From Stappia sp. TSB10P1A (GTDB taxonomy: Bacteria; Pseudomonadota; Alphaproteobacteria; Rhizobiales; Stappiaceae): a stretch of DNA of 59,358 bases. Below the pieces are notes generated by a model. That model ran no database searches, was not told where the DNA came from, and was given only the letters and a program-made list of their open reading frames with translations. The translations under genes were made by a program, and so were the position numbers. Below, piece by piece: positions 53,549-59,358 of the stretch (the stretch's first letter is position 1; every line of letters begins with the position of its first letter). The stretch covers positions 1-59,358 of the forward strand of contig NZ_FYAU01000002.1 in NCBI RefSeq assembly GCF_900185725.1. Reading direction: 5' to 3'.

Positions 53549-54080
53549 CGGCGGGTCCCCATGAAATGAGTTTTGCTCTTTTAAACGCGGAAAACGGGTG
53601 CCGGGCAAAGCAAAATCGGCGGGGCCGGCCCGCCGTGCCGGCCGGGTCCTCCGGCGGCCTTGTCCCCGGTTGCGAGACTTGCGACGGATTTTGCGAAATT
53701 CCGTCTCAATTTCCGCGAAAATTGACGCAAGGCGTCGCAATTTCGCGAAATCGTCGCGCCGCCCGGTCGGCGGGGTAGGGGCGCTGCTCAACCCATGCCA
53801 ATCGGACGGTATCTCGTAAAAAATAACCGGGGTGAGCCGCGTCGCCGAAAGACCCGACGCCGGGCCGGTACCATGGCGCGCCGGGTGCGCCCGCAAAACC
53901 GGGGATAAGGTTTTTGGGGAGGGGCGGCGCTGTCAGGCGATCAGGCAGGCAGGAAAGCCGTTTGTCCGCACGGCTGATCGCCCCACAATCCTCGACCGTC
54001 AAGCCTGGTCTTCGTGGGTCTTGCCGGCAAGGGTCCGGTTCGCGAAAGGCCGGCGCCTTTCGCGAACCGCAATGGCGAGG
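53549..54080. other. gene-free stretch upstream of the GcvA-like regulator
   Basis: No convincing gene is present in 532 bases. A lower-G+C part (53675-53760) contains several overlapping GCGAAATT, AATTTCGCG and GACGC-AAG-GCGTC words that can form alternative hairpins, probably the control region of the minus-strand LysR gene. A strong hairpin lies at 54037-54068. Confidence 0.5.
54037..54068 (-). terminator. 14-bp stem-loop after the DUF6428 gene
   Basis: GGTTCGCGAAAGGC and GCCTTTCGCGAACC pair exactly around CGGC, 12 bases beyond the DUF6428 stop on its strand. There is no T-tract, so it may be a factor-dependent terminator or 3' stabiliser. Confidence 0.55.
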
Positions 54081-54626
54081 TCAGGCGCAGCCGCCGCCCG
54101 GCGTCCGCGCCTCGGCCGAGGGCGTGCAGCAGGCCGCCGCGGCCATATGGGCCTCCGACACGGCGGCAGTGCCGCAGCAGGCCGCCTGCTCGCCCGGCGC
54201 CCGTGCGGCGGCACTGCGTTCGGCCGGCTTGCACACCGCCCGCGTCTCGTTGAGGCGCAGCACCAGGCGGCCATCCTCGGCCTGCGGGGCATCGGGAAGC
54301 ATCAGGCGCAGGCCCCGGTTGCCAGGGGCGAACTCCACGATCACCGGTGCCTGCGCCAGCGCGGGCAGCGCCTTCAGGCTCCTTTCGAGAATGCCGACAA
54401 ACTTGCCGGCCGGCATGTGGGTGCGGCCCGTCCCGTCGAGCAGTTGCAGGCGCACCTCGGGCCAGGCCTCGATGGTGCCGCCGCAATCGATGCCGGTCGA
54501 GGCGGAATGGCGCAGTTCGGTGACGTGATATCCAGGGCCGATGTCGCCGGCCTCGCTGGCGAAGACCAGCGGCATGTCGTCAGGATGGGCGCGCAGCAGG
54601 GCGATGAGGTCGGGAAGGGTGATCAT
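54081..54626 (-). CDS. DUF6428 family protein with Cys-rich tail
   Basis: A 181-residue protein. The first 130 residues resemble DUF6428, small cytosolic proteins often found beside ArsR regulators (from memory). The tail (about 150-181) has paired cysteines (ACCGT, ACCTP) and a final GGGCA, which could hold a thiophilic metal or metalloid. AAAGG precedes the ATG at 54626. It is divergent from an ArsR gene, with matching dyads in between, so it is very likely the regulator's target. Function unknown. Confidence 0.7.
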   Translation of the reverse strand: MITLPDLIALLRAHPDDMPLVFASEAGDIGPGYHVTELRHSASTGIDCGGTIEAWPEVRLQLLDGTGRTHMPAGKFVGILERSLKALPALAQAPVIVEFAPGNRGLRLMLPDAPQAEDGRLVLRLNETRAVCKPAERSAAARAPGEQAACCGTAAVSEAHMAAAACCTPSAEARTPGGGCA

Positions 54627-54639
54627 GGTCGGGCCTTTC

Positions 54640-54659
54640 ATTTCAAACTATGTTGAAAT
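54640..54659. promoter_or_regulatory. ArsR operator 1: ATTTCAA-N6-TTGAAAT
   Basis: A perfect 7-bp dyad with a 6-base centre, 14 bases upstream of the DUF6428 ATG. It is repeated 44 bases away as operator 2, which makes a chance dyad unlikely. Confidence 0.75.
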
Positions 54660-54683
54660 AATATCTGCCACAGCGACTCTGAC

Positions 54684-54703
54684 ATTTCAAGAGGAATTGA
54701 ATT
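54684..54703. promoter_or_regulatory. ArsR operator 2: ATTTCAA-N6-TTGAATT
   Basis: The same 20-base pattern as operator 1 with one changed base in the right arm. It covers the GAGGAA ribosome site and ends at the base before the arsR GTG, so bound protein would block arsR expression. Confidence 0.7.
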
Positions 54704-55018
54704 GTGAACGAGCAGGAAGCTGCCACGCTTTTCGGGGCCCTGTCGAATGACGACCGGTTGCGGGTGATCAGGGCCTTGGTGCGGGCGGGGCCGGCGGGCC
54801 TTGCCGCCGGAGAGATTGCCGAGGCGATCGGCGCCAGCCCGTCGCGCGCCTCGTTCCATCTTTCGACATTGTCGGAAGCCGGCTTCGTCCATGCCGAGCG
54901 GCAGGCGCGCAGCCTGCGCTACCGGGTCGACTTCGACCGGATCGGCGCGCTGATGCGCTTCCTTCTGGAGGAGTGCTGCGCCGGCCACCCGGACCTGCGG
55001 TCGTGCTGCGGGTCGTGA
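54704..55018 (+). CDS. arsR: ArsR-family metalloregulator with C-terminal vicinal cysteines
   Basis: A 104-residue winged-helix repressor: LSNDDRLRVIRALVRAG (13-29), recognition helix S-P-S-R-A-S-F-H-L-S-T-L (45-56), and a C-terminal metal site with Cys91-Cys92 and Cys101-Cys102. Placing paired cysteines at the C-terminus is typical of the As(III)-sensing branch that differs from the E. coli CVC type. GTG start with GAGGAA upstream. It likely represses itself and the divergent DUF6428 gene until arsenite or a similar soft metal binds. Confidence 0.85.
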   Translation: MNEQEAATLFGALSNDDRLRVIRALVRAGPAGLAAGEIAEAIGASPSRASFHLSTLSEAGFVHAERQARSLRYRVDFDRIGALMRFLLEECCAGHPDLRSCCGS

Positions 55019-55138
55019 TCAAGGTGGGGCCAACACCCACCGCGCGGCTGATCTAATCCTCGTCCTCGCGGCCGAGGCCGAACGCCATGGATTCCGACAG
55101 GGCCGAGATTGTCACGCACCCGGTCCTGGATTATCGCC

Positions 55139-56362
55139 TCATCCGCGCTTGTGCGCGCCCAGCCGCCGGCGCAGCGGGTAGAGGCCGATGATCGTCAGAC
55201 CGGAGAAGGCGGCGCCGGCGAGGAAGGTGCCTTGCGGGCCGACACTGTCCCACAGCGCGCCGGCGATGACGCTGGCCGCGAGCAGGGCGATGCCGGTGAC
55301 GAGATTGAACATGCCAAAGGCGGTCCCGCGCAGTTCGGCCGGCGCCGCATCGGCGATCAGCGTCGCCAGCAGACCCTGCGTGAACCCCATATGCAGGCCC
55401 CACAGCACGACGCCGCAGGCGATGCCGAAAAGGCCGGGGGCGAAGGCGAGGACGAGGTCGGCGGCGATGAGCAACCCCAGGCCGATAACGAGGATGGTGA
55501 CACGGTCCATCCGGTCCGAGAGCGCGCCGGCGGGATAGGCCGACAGGGCGTAGGCGACATTCATCACCACCAGGACGGCGGGCACCAGCATCAGCGGCAG
55601 GCCGGTGCCTTCGGCGCGCAGGATCAGAAATGCTTCGCTGAACCGGGCGAGCGTGAAGACCGCCGCAACGGCGACCACCCACCAGTAGGTCGTCCCCAGC
55701 AGTGCCAGTTCGCGCCGGCTCAGCGGATTGCGTACCTGCCGAAGCCCCTCCTGGCGCTTGGGTTCGCGAACGGCGAAGACGATCAGCCCGAAGGCGAGGA
55801 AAGCCGGGATCACGGCGACCCAGAAGACCGAGACGAAATCGTCGGCGAAGAGCCACATCAGGCCGATCGCCAGCAGCGGGCCGAGGAAGGCGCCGACCGT
55901 GTCGAGGGACTGGCGCAGGCCGAAGCTCGCACCGCGCAACTCGGGCGGGCTGATGTCGGCAACCAGCGCATCCCTCGGCGCGCCGCGAATGCCCTTGCCG
56001 ATCCGGTCGACGAAGCGGGCGGTGACCAGCCAGCCGACGGTCGGCGCCAGCGGGAAGATCGGCTTGGTGACGGCGGCGAGCCCATAGCCGAGCGCCGCCA
56101 GCTCCTTGCGCCGGCCGATCCGGTCGCTGAGCGCCCCGGAGAAGATCTTGGTGATCGAGGCTGTCGCCTCGGCGATGCCCTCGATGATGCCGACGGTGAG
56201 CGCGGTGGCGCCGAGCCCGACGACCAGATAGACCGGCAGCAGGGCATGGATCATCTCGGACGAAACATCCATCAGCAGCGAGACGAAGCCGAGTGCCCAG
56301 ATGCCGGAGGGAATCCGGCGCCACACCGGACCTGAATTGGCCGTCGGCCCGACATTGCTCAT
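55139..56362 (-). CDS. MFS transporter
   Basis: A 407-residue major facilitator with 12 helices. The loop 2-3 motif appears as G-A-L-S-D-R-I-G-R-R-K near residue 67, its second-half counterpart as G-A-L-S-D-R-M-D-R near 275, and FVSLLMDVSSEMIHALLP marks the first helix. It probably exports a small molecule or anion by proton exchange; the substrate is not evident. It is downstream of the ChrB-N gene on the same strand (152-base gap containing the minisatellite), and convergent with arsR. A role in chromate or arsenic efflux is possible but not shown. Confidence 0.85.
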   Translation of the reverse strand: MSNVGPTANSGPVWRRIPSGIWALGFVSLLMDVSSEMIHALLPVYLVVGLGATALTVGIIEGIAEATASITKIFSGALSDRIGRRKELAALGYGLAAVTKPIFPLAPTVGWLVTARFVDRIGKGIRGAPRDALVADISPPELRGASFGLRQSLDTVGAFLGPLLAIGLMWLFADDFVSVFWVAVIPAFLAFGLIVFAVREPKRQEGLRQVRNPLSRRELALLGTTYWWVVAVAAVFTLARFSEAFLILRAEGTGLPLMLVPAVLVVMNVAYALSAYPAGALSDRMDRVTILVIGLGLLIAADLVLAFAPGLFGIACGVVLWGLHMGFTQGLLATLIADAAPAELRGTAFGMFNLVTGIALLAASVIAGALWDSVGPQGTFLAGAAFSGLTIIGLYPLRRRLGAHKRG

Positions 56363-56426
56363 GCGATGCCCCCTGTGATCATCGTGCCCAACGTGACCAT
56401 GCCGCTCAACTCCAATGATGCCGTCG

Positions 56427-56510
56427 GTGTGGTGGCCCCGGTGTGGTGGCCCCGATGTGGTGGCCCCGGCGTGGTGGCCCCTGGGTGGTGGCCCCGGTAT
56501 GGTGGCCCGG
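56427..56510. repeat. 14-bp minisatellite, six copies
   Basis: Six head-to-tail units of consensus GTGTGGTGGCCCCG; units 1 and 2 are identical and each other differs from it by one to three bases. The array fills the gap between the ChrB-N gene stop and the MFS gene start. There are no spacers, so it is not CRISPR. Confidence 0.92.
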
Positions 56511-56514
56511 TTCG

Positions 56515-57054
56515 TTACTTGTTCTCGTCGTGAGCCTCGAAGACGCGCTGGGCATAGGCGTCCAGGATCGTCTCGCACTTTTTCAGGCGGCTCTCGGCCT
56601 CGGCGCGCAAGGGGGCGCCGTAGAAGTCGAGCTTCCTGATCTTCTCCAGCCAGCCCTGGAGCTTCTTCAGGTCGACATCGTTCTCTTCGAGTTCGGCGTA
56701 GGTGTAGTGATTGGCCGCCTCTTCCTTGGCGACTTCGCGCTCGAAGTCGTCGCACTTGTCGAGGAATTCCTTGTATTCCTCGTCGCGGTCGGCCTTGAAA
56801 CGCGACAGCACCTTGTCCTCCTGGCTGCGGTCGAGTCCGACGGTCTGCAGGAGGACCGACTCGCCATTCATCTCGGCGACATCGTTCTCCAGCATCTTGA
56901 GCCGGCGGAGATGGTCGTCCGTCTTCGGCAGCAGGCAGACGCCGCTTTGCAGGTAGACGGCGCCCATGCCCTTGAGCCGGCGCCACAGCGCGACGCGCTT
57001 CCTGGCGGGCTCGGGGGGAACCTTGTAGGTCAGCAGCAACCAGGATGTTGTCAT
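56515..57054 (-). CDS. ChrB N-terminal domain protein
   Basis: A 179-residue soluble protein starting MTTSWLLLTYKVPPEPARKRVALWRRLKGMGAVYLQSGVC in outline, the hallmark of the ChrB N-terminal domain. It is highly charged and helical afterwards, and lacks the C-terminal domain of full ChrB (about 300 residues). ChrB regulates chromate efflux genes, and the lone N-domain form may be regulatory too. It leads a likely operon with the MFS transporter. Direct GTTACA repeats lie just upstream of its ATG. Confidence 0.8.
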   Translation of the reverse strand: MTTSWLLLTYKVPPEPARKRVALWRRLKGMGAVYLQSGVCLLPKTDDHLRRLKMLENDVAEMNGESVLLQTVGLDRSQEDKVLSRFKADRDEEYKEFLDKCDDFEREVAKEEAANHYTYAELEENDVDLKKLQGWLEKIRKLDFYGAPLRAEAESRLKKCETILDAYAQRVFEAHDENK

Positions 57055-57068
57055 GGTTCGATGTTGAT

Positions 57069-57083
57069 GTTACAGCCGTTACA
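57069..57083 (-). promoter_or_regulatory. direct repeat before the ChrB-N gene
   Basis: On the gene's strand TGTAAC-GGC-TGTAAC: two 6-bp direct repeats nine bases apart, about 15-29 bases upstream of the ATG. The spacing is near one helical turn, as for a protein binding one face of DNA. Confidence 0.45.
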
Positions 57084-57146
57084 TGTCAATGGGCGAATTC
57101 GCACAGGACGGTCGTAACGTATCGAAAGTGACGGCCGTCGCGCCCC

Positions 57147-57965
57147 TCACGCGCCCTTGCGGATGACGACGGCGTCTTCCCAGTCGGGGTCGAGGCGCGG
57201 GTAGAGGGTGAGGACGTCGGGGTCATGGCCGGGCAGGATCTCGCAGCCGGCCTCGATCAGCTCTTGCAGCACGCGGTAACCCTCGACCGTGCGGAAATAG
57301 TCGGCGAAGACCGGAAAGATCTGGCCGTCGGTCAGGTAGCGGCGCAGATGCAGCGCGTCGGAGGCGATGACCAGCGGCGTTTCGCCGTCGACGACGAGGA
57401 TCTGCAGCCCCTGCGAATGGCCGCCGACGAGACGGGCGGTGAGGCCCGGCAGCAGCGTGTAATCCCCCTCGTGGAAGCGCACGCGGTCGCGAAAGACCAT
57501 CTCCACCGCCGTCTTGACGTCCTCGACCGCGAAGGGCTTGCGCATGCGGGCATGGCACATGCAGCGGCCGGTCGCATAGGCCATCTCCGCATCCTGCAAG
57601 TGGATGGTCGCATTGGGGAAATGGCGCAGGTTGCCGGCATGGTCGTAATGCAGGTGGGTGATGAAGACGTCGGTGACATCCTGCGGCGCAACGCCGATGC
57701 GCTTCAAGGCCTCGACCGGATGGGTCAGCAGGATCCGCTGGCGGGCCGCGCCTTCCTCCGGCGCAAAGCCGGTATCGACCAGCACGGTCCTCTCCCCGTT
57801 GCGGCACAGCCAGATATAATAGTCGAGACGGGCCTCGCCCTCGTGCGGGTCGGGGTCGAGAACGGCATGGCCGGGCGGCAGGTCCTTGGTGGCATAGCGC
57901 AGCGCGATCACCTGCCACGGCGCGGCGGGGGAGGAGGAGGCCTTGCGGAGGCTGGGAATGGTCAC
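57147..57965 (-). CDS. metallo-beta-lactamase-fold lactonase-like hydrolase
   Basis: A 272-residue MBL-fold enzyme of the N-acyl-homoserine-lactonase-like group. The metal motif HLHYDHAGN lies near residue 120; further ligands are the His of GGHSQG, the Asp of ASDALH and a late His in LPGHDP. It may open a lactone ring or cleave another ester; an AHL substrate is not proven. The GTG at 57965 has GGGAGA eight bases upstream; a TTG further upstream at 58034 would overlap the operator and is rejected. It is divergent from a GntR regulator. Confidence 0.82.
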   Translation of the reverse strand: MTIPSLRKASSSPAAPWQVIALRYATKDLPPGHAVLDPDPHEGEARLDYYIWLCRNGERTVLVDTGFAPEEGAARQRILLTHPVEALKRIGVAPQDVTDVFITHLHYDHAGNLRHFPNATIHLQDAEMAYATGRCMCHARMRKPFAVEDVKTAVEMVFRDRVRFHEGDYTLLPGLTARLVGGHSQGLQILVVDGETPLVIASDALHLRRYLTDGQIFPVFADYFRTVEGYRVLQELIEAGCEILPGHDPDVLTLYPRLDPDWEDAVVIRKGA

Positions 57966-58023
57966 GGAACGGTCTCCCTGAAGCGGACGGTCGGCCGTTG
58001 CCTGGCGGCCCGGCGCTGGCGGT

Positions 58024-58041
58024 TTGTCTGACAATCTGTCA
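58024..58041. promoter_or_regulatory. GntR/FCD-type operator between lactonase and GntR genes
   Basis: TTGTCTGACAA (58024-58034) is a perfect palindrome that fits the FadR-subfamily pattern TNGTNNNACNA. It overlaps a second dyad TGACA-ATC-TGTCA (58029-58041). Both lie between the divergent starts. Confidence 0.65.
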
Positions 58042-58157
58042 TTCTAGCTCTATACCTGCCGGACCACGGGATGTCCAACAAGCAGCGCGCGCGGCGCGGG
58101 ATGTGTTATTCAACGCCGAGCAACCGGAGCCCGGCCGGCTCGGAGAAAGTGGACTCG

Positions 58158-58841
58158 ATGGAACAGCCGAGACTGAGAATCTCGAAAGAGCGCGCGACGA
58201 TCCGCCATCTGGTGGAAGAGAAGATGCGCGAACTGATCGCCACCGGCCATTTCAAGCCGGGCGACCGTCTCATCGAACGCGAACTCTGCGAGACTTTCGA
58301 CGTCGGCCGCACCTCGGTGCGCGAGGCCCTGCGGCAGCTCGAGGCGGAAGGCCTGATCCGCACCGAGCCGCATCGCGGCCCGATCGTCACCAAGGTCTCC
58401 TTCGGGGAGGCCCGGCAGCTCTACCAGCTTCGCGCGCTGCTGGAAGGGTTCTGCGGTGCCGAATTCGCCGTCAAGGGCACCGACGAGGAACACCGGCGGC
58501 TGTTTGCGGCCTGCGAGGCCTTCGCCGCGGCGGCGGAAGGCAAGGCGCCGACCGAGCAGCTCGTCGCGCGCAAGGCGGAGTTCTATCGCTGCCTGATCGC
58601 GGGGGCGCGCAACATCTATGTCGAGGACATGCTGACCTCGCTGCACAACCGCGTCTCGATGCTGCGCGCAACGACGATGACCCAGCCGCACCGGCTGCCG
58701 AAAAGCGTCGAGGAAATCCGCGACATCACCCGCGCGATCTGCGCCCGCGATGCCGACTGGGCGCGCCGGGCCAGCATCACCCATGTGGAAGAAAGCAGCA
58801 AGATCGCCCTGCAACTGCTCAGCGACGCGGAAGTCGCCTGA
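58158..58841 (+). CDS. GntR-family (FCD) transcription regulator
   Basis: A 227-residue regulator: GntR winged helix (about 10-75) with I-E-R-E-L-C-E-T-F-D-V-G-R-T-S-V-R-E-A-L-R-Q-L spread over 40-62, and an all-helical FCD effector domain (about 85-215) with an Asp/His-type metal-ligand pattern. GGAGAAAG precedes the ATG at 58158; a GTG at 58149 is the alternative. It probably represses itself and the divergent lactonase gene, released by a carboxylate ligand. Confidence 0.87.
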   Translation: MEQPRLRISKERATIRHLVEEKMRELIATGHFKPGDRLIERELCETFDVGRTSVREALRQLEAEGLIRTEPHRGPIVTKVSFGEARQLYQLRALLEGFCGAEFAVKGTDEEHRRLFAACEAFAAAAEGKAPTEQLVARKAEFYRCLIAGARNIYVEDMLTSLHNRVSMLRATTMTQPHRLPKSVEEIRDITRAICARDADWARRASITHVEESSKIALQLLSDAEVA

Positions 58842-59358
58842 GGGGGATACCACTTTCTCAGGACGTCATCCCGGCCGCAGGCGAAGCCGGAGAGCCGGGA
58901 GCCATTGGCAACCTCGGCCGGCGTGAGGCGGGACGGCGTGTCGCTCCTCTCCCTGCTGCCGTCTTGTTCGCTCCATCCTCTCCTTGGCGTCCTCCCGGAC
59001 GAGGCCGAAGGCCGAAGATCCGGGACCGGGGAGGCACGGCGGTCGGGGCGTCGTTCGGGGGGGCCTCGTGAGGCTCTCGGCTCGCCGGTCCCGCATCTTC
59101 GCTGCGCTGCGTGCGGGATGACGCGGGGAGGGATTGGCGCGTCCCCGCCGCCGCTCTGGCAGCCAATGGCCCCCGGCTCTGCGCTGGCGCGCGGCCGGGG
59201 TGACGGCCGTGGGGATGCGAGGTCGTGCTTCGGTGACGGCCGAGAGGATGCGGGGTCGGGCCACTTTCTCGGGGTGACGGCGGTGGGGATGCAAGGCACC
59301 GCCTCCGTCTCGGAGGTCATCCCGGCCGCAGGCGAAGCCGGAGAGCCGGGACCCATTC
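58842..59358. repeat. non-coding repetitive tail
   Basis: No gene is credible in these 517 bases. A 42-base element occurs at 58865-58906 and 59316-59357, identical at 41 sites (it starts GTCATCCCGGCCGCAGG). A diverged copy begins near 58988. Three short GTGACGGCC-GTGGGGATGC-type units lie at about 59199, 59231 and 59275. This is a dense cluster of intergenic repeats, open in several frames only because of its base composition. Confidence 0.7.

Noticed and set aside
53832-54656. A 274-codon plus-strand open frame opposite the DUF6428 gene
   Set aside because: It is antisense to a gene with a clear regulator-linked promoter; its translation is low-complexity Arg/Gly/Ala.
56427-56510. Six 14-bp units considered as a CRISPR array
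   Set aside because: The units are directly adjacent with no spacers, too short, and no cas gene is present.
57966-58034. Longer lactonase reading frame starting at TTG 58034
   Set aside because: A rare start without a ribosome site that would overlap the GntR operator; GTG 57965 has GGGAGA at good spacing.

Overview
The window is about 59 kb of G+C-rich (roughly two-thirds) chromosomal DNA from an alphaproteobacterium. A Hyphomicrobiales member is most likely, possibly of the Stappia/Labrenzia type. This is inferred from a PodJ-like polar protein, a heme-PAS FixL with FixJ and FixK, cbb3 oxidase with ccoGHIS, the Lhr/ligase/exonuclease/PdeM repair cluster, ChrB-like and UPF0047 genes, and short palindromic repeats typical of the order. 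There is no rRNA, CRISPR array, complete insertion sequence or prophage. One tRNA gene (tRNA-Thr, GGT) is present. Residue positions and dyads were counted by hand.

Layout. 0-4.1 kb: the C-terminal part of a PodJ-like protein, then a TSUP permease coupled to a TIGR02186-type envelope protein, and a DUF3429 membrane protein. 4.1-10.7 kb: a DNA-damage cluster, pdeM-lhr on the minus strand and, divergent from a 41-bp gap, exonuclease, an NTF2-like protein and an ATP-dependent ligase. 10.7-15.5 kb: a DsbA-fold isomerase, a small periplasmic protein, thioesterase, HSL-type esterase, YjbQ and proline iminopeptidase. 15.6-23.1 kb: a CrbS/CrbR-like system (SSF-domain hybrid histidine kinase plus LuxR-type regulator) next to a two-subunit Na+/solute symporter, with a cytochrome P460 gene between regulator and kinase. 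Then come mscL and an aminotransferase.

25-43.6 kb is a low-oxygen region: fixL-fixJ, a receiver-only protein, fixK, hemN, an AbrB-type permease, ccoNOQP and ccoGHIS. The two cco operons are split by an opposite-strand copper amine oxidase and an AraC-family regulator. Perfect TTGA-N6-TCAA boxes lie before hemN, ccoN and ccoG. The inferred circuit is FixL/FixJ -> FixK -> cbb3 oxidase, its copper/heme assembly factors and anaerobic heme synthesis. A fourth perfect box lies before an HlyD/RbbA/YhhJ-type export operon (44.8-49.7 kb). That operon is bracketed by tRNA-Thr and a degenerate copy of the tRNA 3' end, so it looks like an old integrated segment; a perfect 31-bp inverted repeat follows the tRNA.

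49.7-59.4 kb is an accessory stretch of small regulator/target pairs: LysR with a 3-hydroxyisobutyrate-dehydrogenase-like gene, enoyl-CoA hydratase with a GcvA-like LysR carrying a low-complexity insert, an ArsR/DUF6428 divergon with two matching operators, a ChrB-N/MFS pair with a 14-bp minisatellite, and a metallo-beta-lactamase-fold lactonase divergent from a GntR regulator with a consensus FCD-type operator. The last 500 bp is non-coding repetitive DNA.
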